64,000 nt of DNA from Mactromeris polynyma (lineage: Eukaryota > Mollusca > Bivalvia > Venerida > Mactridae): the NCBI GenBank assembly GCA_032209605.1, contig JASFXZ010000003.1, positions 4,404,807 to 4,468,806 of the forward strand, read 5' to 3'. Both the position numbers and the translations under genes were made by a program. Below the pieces are notes generated by a model. It made no database searches. It saw only the letters and a program-made list of their open reading frames with translations, and was not told the DNA's origin. Positions 32,501-44,300 of this stretch are shown one piece after another (the first letter of the stretch is position 1; each line of letters starts with the position of its first letter).

Positions 32501-35500
32501 TACAGTCCTGACATTATTCATTCGAATTCGTTGGGTCCGAAATTTAATTTGAATAATTTATGATTTCGAATAACCCATCTCAATGCAACATGCCTTATAA
32601 GATATATTCCATATACCAAAGGATTTTCCGTTCATGTAGTTATGTGAAAAGTGTGTAAGAAAATGATAAATAAAATATGAAACAAACAGCTGTTTACATA
32701 ACCCGATTAATTTTGTGGCATTGATATTTTTTCAGTATATGTCCCTGATGGCAGAACTTGGTGAGGGTCCCCCTCCAGCAAAACAGAATAATTCTATGTT
32801 ACCTGCTCACAGACCATCTTTCCAGCATCAACATCAGCATCAACATCAGCAACATCAACATCAGCATCAGCATCAACATCAGCACCAGCCTCCTATACAA
32901 TCCAGATTTAATCAGCCACCTCCCAACCCAATGGTAAGTGTCTACATGTACTTGGGTGTCAGTTATTCTTTATGTTGTCCGTTACATTTGGAAGTACTAA
33001 GTTGGTACTGGTTGGAAACCCAGATTGGTTGGGTCAACTGATTGGTATACATATGTCAAATGCTTAAAACATAAAAATGGTTGACACATCCTGTCAACTA
33101 AACCTTGTATAAAATATTTTGGTTTTATGACAAATTCCGGCTTGTTGTTTTTTGCATAAAAGATCTTTAGACTGATTTGTATAGCTGTTATAAAGCAATA
33201 TTCCTTAGGTAAAATATCCTTTTTAAAATTGAAAGTAGACATGCATTCAGCATAAATTAGAGATTTCAAACAATGATAATGTCTGTATTATATCTGATAT
33301 GGCTGATTTCAGAGTATTTTGTGAGGCTTGAATGAATTATTATAATGTGCATTATTGCAATTAAAATTTTGTGTCATTTTCAGAGTGGATTCCAAAATTT
33401 CCCCAGCAACCAGCAGAACCACAGGCCTCCACCTCCATCTTTACTGTCAATGAATGCTCCTCGTCCTCAATCAATGCATCCAAATACTCCACAGATGTAT
33501 CATCCACAACCTCAGATGCAACAGCCAGGAATGCAAGGTAAGGACAAAATTAAGCTGTTTGTTTGCTGTAACCCTATCTACCTGCCAACCATGCTTACTT
33601 ACTTAGTCCTGTTTGTCCTCGACTTGGTACAGGGCCTTCACTACACCTTTCCACCTCACTCTGTCTTGGGCTGCTTGCTTGGCTTCTCTCCACGATATCC
33701 TGATCTAACATACCTCAGAGTCCAGCGTCCTTCGCCATATCTGGGTTGGTCAACCCCATTTTATTTCCCCTTTGGATTCCAGTCAAGGGCTTGTCTGGTG
33801 ATGCTGGACTGTTCCCTCCTTAGAGTGTAACCAATCCTTCTCCTCCTCATTAATTTTATGGTAGTGATTATCGGCCTCTTACTGGTCCTCAATGATTCTA
33901 GTTTGATATATTCTCTGGCCATCGAATGCGAAGAATCAAACATGCTAGGGTACTAAAATGTTACTGGTCCACTGCAGGAAAATGTTGGTGAGACTTGATC
34001 AAGAGAAATATAGGTTAATAATGATTGACTTGAAGTGTTGGATTTTCTTTGTTCAGATTAAGGTTAATTTGCATAAGAAACTTATACTTGAATGAAGAAG
34101 TTTGAAGTAATCAGTATTTCGAGAGGTTCTGTGTCCTGGCAAACATTATGCCAGCATTTCATGTTGACAGTTACTCTGATGGCTTCTATTGTATTGTTCT
34201 TATTCTGTTTTAGTATTGTACATTAGTTTGAAATAATGCAAGTAAATAACTTAAAGTCTCTATATAGATCTGTATATTTATTACAGGTATGCAGCCACCA
34301 CCAAATCAAATGCAACCGCCACAACTTCAGCAAATGCAACCTGGTGGAATGCAACAATTTCAGCCTCAAGGTACAGCACCTCAACCTGTTGCTCCGCCAA
34401 ACTCACAGTTCCAGCCAAATATGCAATCTCCGCCCACCCCAGTGGCTCCGGTACCCCCTCCTAACACAATGAACATGGCTGCACCTGTACCGCCACCAGT
34501 ATGGAGCTCACCTAATGTGTCTCACTCAAACCCTACACAGTCATTATCAATGGGTGAGTCACTTTATATTCATTCAGATAACTACTTTTTTTTCTAGCTC
34601 CCTCCCACCAAAAAAAATAGCCATTCAATTCTTAGCTTATTTAAACATTATTATTATGAAATATAAGTGTTATGACTGTGTATTAAAGAATGACAAACAT
34701 TATCAAATACTTTGGGAATGGGTCAGATAGTCTGACCCGTGGAAACTACAGAAAAAGGCCTGTGTATCATGTACATGCTGCCACAGTATTTTACATTCAA
34801 CAGTAAAATGAACCATTAATTTAAATAAATTGAAACAGGATGTTAATCTATATGGATTCTATATTTACATTTTGTTGTGTTTTAGGTGTACCACCCCCAC
34901 CCACAACATTAATGGCAGCAGCACCTCCACCCCCTCCCCCAAACAATAACCAGCCACCGACTACTATGTCGAATATGCCATGGTTACAGCAAGGTAAGAT
35001 AGGTTTTATACTTGGGTACTCAGATGCTTCACACACCCAGGTTTTATACTAGGATACTTCACACACCAAGGTTTTATACTAGGATACTTCACACACCAAG
35101 GTTTTATACTAGGATACTTCACACACCCAGGTTTTATACTTAGATAGTCCATACACCAAGATTTTATACTAGGATACTTCACACACCCAGGTTTTATACT
35201 AGGATACTTCACACACCCAGGTTTTATACTAGGATACTTCACACACCCAGGTTTTATACTAGGATACTTCACACACCAAGGTTTTATACTAGGATACTTC
35301 ACACACCCAGGTTTTATACTAGGATACTTCACACACCCAGGTTTTATACTAGGATACTTCACACACCCAGGTTTTATACTAGGATACTTCACACACCAAG
35401 GTTTTATACTAGGATACTTCACACACCCAGGTTTTATACTAGGATACTTCACACACCCAGGTTTTATACTAGGATACTTCACACACCAAGGTTTTATACT

Positions 35501-38325
35501 AGGATACTTCACACACCAAGGTTTTATACTAGGATACTTCACACCCAGGTTTTATACTAGGATACTTCACACACCCATGTTTTATACTAGGATACTTCAC
35601 ACACCCAGGTTTTATACTAGGATACTTCACACACCAAGGTTTTATACTAGGATACTTCACACACCAAGGTTTTATACTAGGATACTTCACACACCAAGGT
35701 TTTATACTTAGATAGTCCATACACCAAGATTTTATACTAGGATACTTCACACACCCAGGTTTTATACTAGGATACTTCACACACCAAGGTTTTATACTAG
35801 GATACTTCACACACCAAGGTTTTATACTAGGATACTTCACACCCAGGTTTTATACTAGGATACTTCACACACCCAGGTTTTATACTAGGATACTTCACAC
35901 ACCCAGGTTTTATACTAGGATACTTCACACACCAAGGTTTTATACTAGGATACTCCACACACCCAGGTTTTATACTAGGATACTTCACACACCCAGGTTT
36001 TATACTAGGATACTTCACACACCAAGGTTTTATACTAGGATACTTCACACACCAAGGTTTTATACTAGGATACTCCACACACCCAGGTTTTATACTAGGA
36101 TACTCCACACACCCAGGTTTTATACTAGGATACTCCACACACCCAGGTTTTATACTAGGATACTCCACACACCCAGGTTTTATACTAGGATACTTCACAC
36201 ACCAAGGTTTTATACTAGGATACTCCACACACCCAGATTTTATACTAGGATACTCCACACACCCAGGTTTTATACTAGGATACTTCACACACCAAGGTTT
36301 TATACTAGGATACTTCACACACCAAGGTTTTATACTAGGATACTTCACACACCCAGGTTTTATACTAGGATACTTCACACACCAAGGTTTTATACTAGGA
36401 TACTTCACACACCAAGGTTTTATACTAGGATACTTCACACACCAAGGTTTTATACTTAGATAGTCCATACACCAAGATTTTATACTAGGATACTTCACAC
36501 ACCCAGGTTTTATACTAGGATACTTCACACACCAAGGTTTTATACTTAGATAGTCCATACACCAAGATTTTATACTAGGATACTTCACACACCCAGGTTT
36601 TATACTAGGATACTTCACACACCAAGGTTTTATACTTAGATAGTCCATACACCAAGATTTTATACTCGGATACTTCACACACCCAGGTTTTATACTAGGA
36701 TACTTCACACACCCAGGTTTTATACTAGGATACTTCACACACCAAGGTTTTATACTAGGATACTTCACACACCAAGGTTTTATACTAGGATACTTCACAC
36801 ACCCAGGTTTTATACTAGGATACTTCACACACCCAGGTTTTATACTCGGATACTTCACACACCCAGGTTTTATACTAGGATACTTCACACACCCAGGTTT
36901 TATACTAGGATACTTCACACACCAAGGTTTTATACTAGGATACTTCACACACCCAGGTTTTATACCAGGATACTTCACACACCCAGGTTTTATACTAGGA
37001 TACTTCACACACCAAGGTTTTATACTAGGATACTTCACACACCCAGGTTTTATACTTAGATAGTCCATACACCAAGATTTTATACTAGGATACTTCACAC
37101 ACCCAGGTTTTATACTTAGATAGTCCATACACCAAGATTTTATACTAGGATACTTCACACACCCAGGTTTTATACTAGGATACTTCACACCCAGGTTTTA
37201 TACCAGGATACTTCACACACCCAGGTTTTATACTAGGATACTTCACACACCCAGGTTTTATACTAGGATACTTCACACACCCAGGTTTTATACTCGGATA
37301 CTTCACACACCCAGGTTTTATACTAGGATACTTCACACACCCAGGTTGTATACTAGGATACTTCACACACCAAGGTTTTATACTAGGATACTTCACACAC
37401 CCAGGTTTTATACCAGGATACTTCACACACCCAGGTTTTATATTAGGATACTTCACACACCAAGGTTTTATACTAGGATACTTCACACACCCAGGTTTTA
37501 TACTTAGATAGTCCATACACCAAGATTTTATACTAGGATACTTCACACACCAAGGTTTTATACTTAGATAGTCCATACACCAAGATTTTATACTAGGATA
37601 CTTCACACACCCAGGTTTTATACTTAGTCCATATACTTAGGTTGTATATTTGGATATTCTGTGCAATATGCTTCAAGATTCACTATAATAAACTAGTTGC
37701 AATGCTAGATGTTTGAATTACTTGATTCAGTAAGAGATTAAATGTTATGTATACAGCACTAGTATAGGTATCCTAGTGATAACAACTGATATGTACGAAT
37801 ACATGGAAGCAATTCAGGGCTAATGCTTGTGCCAATTTAAATTGGAGGTGATGTTCTATCTGTATGAGTGCTAAAGTTTGCAGACTTTTTGACGTGCGAA
37901 AATAGCCACTTGTACAGAAATAGTATGTATTTGCTTGTATAAGACCTTACTCTGAGAGCATTTTGCATTCACCTATGTGAACATTCTGTGAATAATGGTC
38001 TGCAATCACAAACAATTCACAAATAACTTATTTACTGACTTTTTGTGTCTTTTCAGGTGCAGTTCCACCCCCACCACCATCGTCTCAGGCATGGCAACCA
38101 GCTCCGCCTCCTCCTCCAGCGAGTATGTCGATGCCATGGCAACAAGTGCCACCCCCTTCTATGCAGTCAATGTCAAACCCTGTTGCTCCACCCCCTCCCC
38201 CTCCATCATCAGGTCAGGGATTCAACATGCCACCACTACCCCCTGGTCCAGGCGGATATGATCCAAACCAGATGTCCGGCGTGAATCAGTTACTGGTGGC
38301 TCCTCCTCCTCCCCCACCAAACTGA
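20512..38325 (+). CDS. SF1: SF1 / branch-point-binding protein, complete (13 coding exons, 673 aa)
   Basis: Splicing factor 1 recognises the intron branch point with U2AF in the early spliceosome. Exons: 20512-20560, 23000-23179, 25081-25156, 29409-29561, 30069-30189, 30486-30638, 31322-31440, 31938-32112, 32736-32933, 33384-33537, 34287-34553, 34886-34993, 38057-38325. Phases agree and total 2022 nt. An in-frame TAA lies just before the ATG. Order of parts: the U2AF-binding ligand motif KKKRKSRW (Trp 45), the SPSP phospho-motif (103-106), the KH-QUA2 RNA-binding domain (about 154-280, GPRG loop at 181-184), a zinc knuckle [14 protein letters not shown] (Cys 302, 305, His 310, Cys 315), a His-Gln repeat, then a long Pro/Gln/Met-rich tail ending in a polyproline block. 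Length and order match animal SF1. Intron 3 is 4.25 kb, and intron 12 contains a large minisatellite. Alternative splicing of the proline-rich tail is usual in the family but cannot be seen here. Confidence 0.96.
21607..21886. mobile_element. Inverted-repeat element, GGGTCAACTCGGCCC ends
   Basis: CAGGGTCAACTCGGCCCA at the left is mirrored by GTGGGCCGAGTTGACCCT at the right. An internal GGCCGGACCAGGCCGAAATG block lies near the right end. SF1 intron 1. Confidence 0.65.
22270..22602. repeat. Tandem duplication with a roughly 50-bp core, four copies
   Basis: The core CAGTTTAAAGGTAGGACAAA + TTAAAATTGGAACAC is present four times (starting near 22295, 22390, 22457, 22553). Copies are separated by alternating short (TTTTTTTTAACTTCCTTG) and long (TTATACATGTAATG(A/T)TGTAT) spacers, giving a two-level repeat. 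The last copy is the most diverged. SF1 intron 1. Confidence 0.85.
24045..24260 (+). mobile_element. tRNA-derived SINE, copy C
   Basis: AGCAGACTCCTGATCTAAAA with GGGTTTGAATCTAGGC (B-box-like) forms the tRNA-like head. The body differs from copies A and B. SF1 intron 2. Confidence 0.5.
27360..27533. mobile_element. GGTTCCACTAG-ended element, copy 2
   Basis: Most intact copy: CAGGGGTTCCACTAG at the left and TGGAATCCCTG at the right. SF1 intron 3. Confidence 0.65.
30682..30992. mobile_element. Fold-back element in SF1 intron 6
   Basis: About 33 bp of perfect terminal inverted repeat (TATTGAGGTAGTTCGATCAG ... CTGATCGAACTACCTCAATA), continuing as imperfect arms of about 100 bp on each side (AAAACTCAGTCTA / TAGACTGAGTTTT). 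It occupies about half of the intron between the two KH-domain exon pairs and would form a long hairpin in the pre-mRNA. Confidence 0.8.
32512..32590. mobile_element. Second pogo-like MITE family, fragment in SF1 intron 8
   Basis: TTCATTCGAATTCGTTGGGTCCGA-type sequence followed by GATTTCGAATAACCCAT matches the interior of the copy at 14596-14735 in reverse. No intact ends. Confidence 0.4.
32820..32888 (+). repeat. SF1: CAT/CAG trinucleotide-type repeat encoding a His-Gln tract in SF1 exon 9
   Basis: An in-frame run of alternating CAT/CAA/CAG codons encodes about 20 residues of His-Gln repeat right after the conserved [12 protein letters not shown] segment. Such tracts vary in length by slippage. 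It lies in the disordered linker downstream of the zinc knuckle and is probably tolerated rather than functional. Confidence 0.8.
33545..33945 (-). pseudogene. 5'-truncated, frameshifted LINE reverse-transcriptase C-terminus
   Basis: On the minus strand, conceptual pieces [20 protein letters not shown], then ALDWNPKGK, then in another frame [20 protein letters not shown] before a stop. These match the extreme C-terminal tail typical of endonuclease/reverse-transcriptase proteins of animal non-LTR retrotransposons (RRRWIGH..LR..., ..RQAL.WNP.GKR..., AQDR..WR..V.AL). Frames are broken between the pieces, so it is dead. It lies antisense in SF1 intron 10, directly after exon 10. The family cannot be fixed from so short a piece. 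Confidence 0.7.
34711..34762. mobile_element. End fragment of the CAGGCCTTTTTCT family in SF1 intron 11
   Basis: Only about 50 bp remains: the GGGTCAGATAGTCTGACCC palindrome followed by CTACAGAAAAAGGCCTG, in reverse orientation. Confidence 0.6.
35003..37640. repeat. 30-bp minisatellite, about 88 units, in SF1 intron 12
   Basis: A tandem array with consensus unit TTTTATACTAGGATACTTCA + CACACCCAGG, with CCAGG alternating with CAAGG. It starts within about 10 bp of the exon 12 splice donor at 34994 and ends about 420 bp before the exon 13 acceptor. A divergent unit containing TACTTAGATAGTCCATACAC recurs nine times. At 36451, 36541 and 36631 it is spaced by exactly 90 bp, and two pairs (37051/37111, 37501/37561) are spaced by 60 bp, showing trimer and dimer higher-order amplification. 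Three 28-bp units (near 35540, 35840, 37190) break the periodicity. Because the unit length is a multiple of three, the antisense strand is open over long stretches. This is a consequence of the repeat, not evidence of coding. Confidence 0.97.
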
Positions 38326-38532
38326 TACTAATGACTGTTTTTATTTATATTGACTATTGTGTCAATGCTGTACATTGTACATAGAACCTGTATCACAAGG
38401 TTGATCTTGTTGCTGGACATGTTTATAGATGTGTACCCTCTAGCATTAGATGAATGAAACAATTGCTGTTATAACTTGTGGAATGTGGTCATTTCTTAAA
38501 ATATTGCACTTCTTCTTTATTTGCAAGACAAA

Positions 38533-38687
38533 TACAGTAAAACCTCACCGAACAACCACCTCAAAATTAAGAACACAATGTTCAAGTCCATTTTACAATT
38601 TTGCTCCTTATTCAGTATTAAGACCTCAATAATAAGAATAGTTTTTAAGGGACTTATGGGTGGTTGCATTATTGAGGTTTTACTGTA
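38533..38687 (+). mobile_element. Pogo-like MITE copy 5, in the SF1 3' UTR
   Basis: A full-length copy with both inverted ends, about 210 bp after the SF1 stop codon and upstream of its poly(A) signal. Confidence 0.8.
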
Positions 38688-39149
38688 CTGGTCATTATGA
38701 TGTGCTTCTAATAGATGTAATTTTTTAACATCACTTATTTAGTGATCTGTTACTCATACTTGTGGATTGATAAGCCACATTTATTTTATATTTTGAAGGA
38801 TCTGAATATGCTTGACTTCTGGTTAGAGGAAAGTAGGGCTTGAGACTTGATCCTTACTTCGGTACAGTAGGATGAGTTTAAGCAATTGCAGACCAAATAT
38901 TGTTATTTATATGCCGCAATGTTTTTATGTTTTATACATGTTTCCAGTCGAAACATTTATTGAACCCGACCGTATATCATAGTTGATTGTGTTTAACTCT
39001 GTGTGCCTGTTGAAATGTTAGGAATCGTTTTGGTTTTAGTTATGATTCAACTGTTCATGTTACTGTATATGAATTTTGAATGCTTTTATAGATCATTGTC
39101 TATGTAAATATTTGTGTCTTTAACGGCCAGAACCATGAAAGTAAAATTG

Positions 39150-39155
39150 AATAAA
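39150..39155 (+). terminator. SF1: Poly(A) signal AATAAA for SF1
   Basis: A canonical AATAAA about 825 bp after the SF1 stop codon. It is the best candidate cleavage signal before the next gene. Confidence 0.6.
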
Positions 39156-39175
39156 ATATGTTAAAATAACAGTAT

Positions 39176-41309
39176 GGTGTTAATTGTTTGAGAACATTAT
39201 ACTTGCCAAAAGTTCGAAATCCACACATGCTCATCTAGGTAAAATGTTGGTTTAATGTCAAGATACATTCATAAAGAATGCTTGAATTCAGCACTGTGAA
39301 TCATTCCAACATTGCACTCTTTTTTATCTGATGTCGTTCGCGTCATAATCACAGTTATGGAATTGTTGTTTTTGTACTGTTTTGGGACACGAGGAATATA
39401 TATACTTAATAATTTCAACGCACATATTGGAATTATTATATTGTATATGAAACACATGAAATGATCACGCTGTACAAGTAACCCTGAAGGAGACATTATT
39501 TTAGAGCACTTTTCCTACAGCATTGCAATAAAATACAAAATATAAGGACCTAGAAAATATCGAACAATTGACAGTATGGGCTTCGAACTTTTGTTATGTA
39601 TATTATTATCGAAAGGCTCGAAGGTGCATTCAGCACCAGTCCTGTGTTATGGTGCTGTGAGCTCGAAACTAGCCAGTTGTGGTCTGGGATGATCTGTACA
39701 GTGGTTTTCATGAAATGTTTACATACAAACAAACCACTAAATGGATACTGAGAGCAGGATTTCCAATCTAACACAAATGTATTGATACATCTGTTGTTGG
39801 ATCAAGACTGCAAAGGATGTGCATCAACAGTTAAATGGTGCTATGTTGGGAGAGAAGATGGGAAGTCGGCCAAGGCAGAAGAACACTATTTAATTGTTAA
39901 TGGAATTGTATCTATGTCTAAGTTAATACTTCATGCCTATACGTTGTTTCCACATCTACAATATTTACCTCCCTTTTTCTTAACAGTCTGCCATTTTGAA
40001 AGGCAAAACTGATAAGCCCTTATAGGAGTAATTTCCAAATATGGGATAATTGAGAAAATACCAAGAGAATTTGTATGTGGCAACCACTTTTTCTTCAACT
40101 TACTGAGCCAAATTCCCACATGAGCATAATGAATAAGTTATTTTTTATATATCGGATTAGTTAATCATCATTTACATTAAATTCCCCATAAATTTAAGGA
40201 AATGGCCGATAATTCATAACAAGGGAGGTAAATATTGTAGATGTGAGAACTATAATATTCAGTTGAGCATTAGACAACTTAGAAGTTCTTTCTTAACACA
40301 CATACATCACTCTCGCAGTACATGTTATCTGATTTTCTCTAACATTACTGGTGAGTGAATATAAGTCTGCAATTGCGAATAGTTCGGTGAAAGATGCAAA
40401 CTATTAAGGCAATGTCATTCTGTTCTGGACATAATGCACAGTGCATAGCTACTAGAATATGTCATAAAAAATGTTGGTATACCGTTTTTGTGGTATTTGG
40501 AAAACGATCTGTGGGATTTTGTTTTCTGATTTAGTACAGTTCTAGTCAGATCCTGTACACCTGTGTTAGTATAACGTCTGGCAAATCTCACCCTTAGCTT
40601 ATATTGCTTGTTCAGAATCTTGTATGGATTTATCATGACCCATTGATCATGTCAGAATTATTTCACATTGTATACTGGTCCCTGAGTTGGATAGTAGCAT
40701 ATATCAGACCAAGTTAAAGTACGTAATACTATGCTCATTTTTTGTTATTAAAATTAGTTTACCTAACCAAACGTGAAAAACATATTTCCTATAGTTAAAA
40801 CATCAATAAACATGCATTAACAAATAATGAATTCATAACTGTATTAATCCATATTTGTTGAAGAAAGATGTTTGTAGACTACATCATAAAAATAAAAAAT
40901 AAAGTTTTTTTAATAATCAGGCTATTTTACAGGTTTTGACTGTTAGTAATACAATAAAAAAAGATTTTTTCAATCAGTTAAACATTGCAATTCCCCGTTC
41001 TTATATTAGTTTTAGCCAATGTAATAACAATTAATACTGGATAAAGTCAATTCAAACATTGTATGTTCAGATGAGCCAGATACATCCTTAAAAGAATCAG
41101 AAAGGAAAGTCCTGGAAATTAACGCTTCTTAATGACTGTCGACTCGTTATATTTGCAGACTCAGAGCTCTTAATCATATATCAATTCATAACTAACAGAA
41201 ATGGCAATAATTACAGAAAATGTAAAATGCGCACTTTCCGACTTTCGGGTACTTTGGGTTACTAACGATGTTGCTACTCTTTAAAAAGGAGGAAGGCGCT
41301 TAATTAGAA
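39176..41309. other. Intergenic region between SF1 and the CENP-U-like gene
   Basis: No gene or clear repeat family was recognised on either strand. Short open frames here have no recognisable domains or plausible splice partners. The last 100 bp (about 41210-41309), with CpG-containing GCGC and TTTCGGG stretches, is the likely promoter of the next gene. Confidence 0.5.
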
Positions 41310-44300
41310 ATGGAGCGACCACCCAGATATTCGTAAGTTTTTTGCGCTTAGTTCCAATGGCATTGACGGTTTGTATTGTAGTATTAATCCTGTTTTAATT
41401 TAGGTGGTGATGAATTAAACATCCATTTCGTATTTACTAAATGGTGATCAGGTAAAACATCACCGGCACTCTAATTTCGTCCTCACGACGGTTCGACCCT
41501 TAGGCCTTACGTTCTATCATCAATCGTCTGCAAAAAAGGATATGAATGTATCATATTCATAAAACATTAACATATATTAAAATTGTACTTGTATGAAAAA
41601 AACTCATCTTGTTTTTCGGACTTGATGCTTCAGTCAAATAATGATTGTTCAAATGGCAAACACTGCAGAAGCAATATATCAAATTGAAACTGAAAGTCAA
41701 CTTTATTTTTAGATTTTGTGTTATCGCACCGAACTCTTTCATCATTTTGACTATTTTTGTTTGGTTTTAATGGGACATTGGCTTGAACATGATTTCAAGT
41801 AGAAATAAATGCATTCACTATTGCACACTTGCTAAAATGAAGGCAAAATGTTGTGCATTTGTGAAAATCTCCCGAAATTACATGATAACAAATATAAGTT
41901 GGTGGAAATTCCCAATCAGATACAAATATTCCCAATCAAAAGCACCTCTGAAAAACGTCTACTGAAGTGACCTGATATATATTGAAGCTCTTTGAATTAT
42001 AACTCCATTATTGTCCCTTGCGTCATAAATGTTTGTGGACATTTTGTGTGTCTTTTTGACAGTTGATATAAGAAATGTAGAGTAGAATGCTTGTTTATTT
42101 AAAATTTAGGTATGAAAAGCCTGTTCTTTTAACTATGAAAATTCTCAAAATTGGATTTGAAGCGATTAAATTTGTCCCCAATTTACGAATTTTACAACGG
42201 AAATTTTCCCAATTTATCAAGGGTCTTTTTCCCAAAATGGACAGAAAAAGGCCTGCTATTAGATTATCAGCATTCAATTAAATTTCACTGCATTTGATTA
42301 TTACAGGAAATGGAAAATCACAAAGAGGCCCTTTAAACGTGTTGGTACGTCTGATCAATCTACAGAAAAACAGGTAATATGATAATTGTATGAGATGACA
42401 ATTCAGTGATCGATTTATATGGGTCTTGACAGGATAAGGGCTTTTTTCCTTCGTTATGATTTATTGTTGCAAAATTGAACTATTGATTTTTCCCACAATT
42501 TTGCCTGAAAATGTTAAAAATATGTTGATTTCACAAAAATGTGTTAAGTTTGGACATTTATCTCTTTTTCTCCTACTGAAAAACTGTTTTCAACATGGAG
42601 AGTTGGATTAAGCACCCTGCAGGAATATAGCAACACTTCTCCTATGTGAGTTTATGATTTGCCAGTGTTGATATTCTGAATGATATGTAATAAGAATTGT
42701 CAGCTCTTTTTTCTAACTTTACAGAATGACTCGGACACAACAAGAACTAAGAAAGGTCATGTTAAGGATCCACAGTCAAGCTCTCCCAGAAAGAGAATTA
42801 GAACTGGAATTAACTCTACATCTTCACACAAAGAGCAAAATGGTAGGATCATCAAGAAGGCTGCTCGGATGTACACAAGCTGCATATTTTTGTGTAATTC
42901 TGATCTCAAGCACAGGCCTCATAAATATTCCACAAAGGAAAACCAAACATATCTATCATGTGATTGCTGCACTAGTGTTGAAAACATTATTTTAACACAA
43001 ATATGTCGCCCTATAAAACCACAAGTTTACTTAGTATACTGCATCCAAATTCTTGACCTAACTTCTATCTTGTTTATTAACTAGGTTTTTGATTTCAGCC
43101 TGGTTATTAGATTGGCATATGTCGTTTGGCGGTGGATTACAATGAATTAAGTTAGAAATGATTGATTGAAACCAAACTTGGTACATAGACTACTTGCATG
43201 AATTCCAAGCTTGGGATTGTTTCCAGGTCTATCAGTAAAAGTTCACAGCTGCTGTAACTAAATATAGAAAACAGTTTCCGGTCAAAAACTTTGGTTAGGA
43301 TTGAGTTGTAGTGAGGAAACTTGCTGTATACATAGCTTGGGACAAGAAGGTTGCGATTGAATTTAGGGTCAAGGTTACTAGAAATAGAAAAAAAGTTTCC
43401 GTTCAGTAATTTTAGTTGGTGACAAGTTGTTAATGAAAATTGCTATACAGGTAGCTTGGATGGAGAGGAAAATTTGGATTGAATTTGGGCCTCTTGGGTC
43501 AAGGTCACTGTTACTAAAAATGTAAAAACTTATAGTGATGAACTTGCTGTATTAGTAATGTGGGTGAAGAGGAAGGTCTGTGCCGACTGGGTTAAGGTCA
43601 AGGTCACTGTTACAAAAAAAATAGAAAAATACTTAATGTTAAATAAGTTAGGAATGACATATTGAAAGCGAACCAGCCTTGCGTTCAGTTACGGCTATCG
43701 TTCCAAAACGTTGCGAAACAGTGGGCGAGTATTGCTATTGACCGGCGTGTTAGCGAAAAACGTTTCATATCACTCGCTATCGCAACTCGGAGGTAGCACG
43801 CGAATATTTGAGCCTATCACTGCGTTCAGTTACGGCTAACAGTCAGTTTTGTTTTGTATCCCTACCCCACCGTATCACAATGACTGCACACAGGGAACCA
43901 AATTGCAAAATGAATGCTAGCCTGGTTCCCTGCCTTTACTGTTTTTGAGGCAGGGAACCAGAATAAAAACGTGGCGTTCAAAACAACTATTTGTAACGCA
44001 AACTTCGAGCGGCTAGCGTTAGCTGTAACTGAACGCAAGGTTGGTACCTAGGTAGCTTACATGAAGGTCAAGGTTGGAATTGCTTTACAGGTCAATGGTC
44101 AAGGTCACTGTTACTAAAAATCAAAATCAGTTTGCTCTCCATAAGTTTGAGACGGAAATGGTTATTTTAATGTAGCTTGTTTAACATTTTTATTAAAAAT
44201 AAGATATATTATCTAAGTAAGTTCTGTCAAAAACATGGGATTGCTTGGTTTCAAGGTAAAAACCTGGTTATTTGTAGAATTTACACGTCTCCTGTTTGAA

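Larger units (their letters stand above)
38326..39175 (+). other. SF1: SF1 3' untranslated region
   Basis: AT-rich sequence from the SF1 stop codon to just past a canonical AATAAA. It contains a complete pogo-like MITE (38533-38687), which would be transcribed as part of the mature mRNA if this poly(A) signal is used. The end is inferred from the signal, not mapped. Confidence 0.6.

Noticed and set aside
33345..33830. 161-residue open frame on the plus strand
   Set aside because: It contains SF1 exon 10 (33384-33537) and then reads through the donor into a LINE remnant; the part after the donor is not coding.
35006..37606. Long antisense open frames (up to 453 residues) of a [10 protein letters not shown] decapeptide repeat
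   Set aside because: They arise because the minisatellite unit is 30 bases. The frame breaks at each 28-bp unit, the array is intronic in SF1, and there is no promoter, splice or non-repeat protein evidence.
35003..37640. CRISPR-like array (30-bp repeats)
   Set aside because: The repeats are directly contiguous with no unique spacers, and the DNA is eukaryotic.
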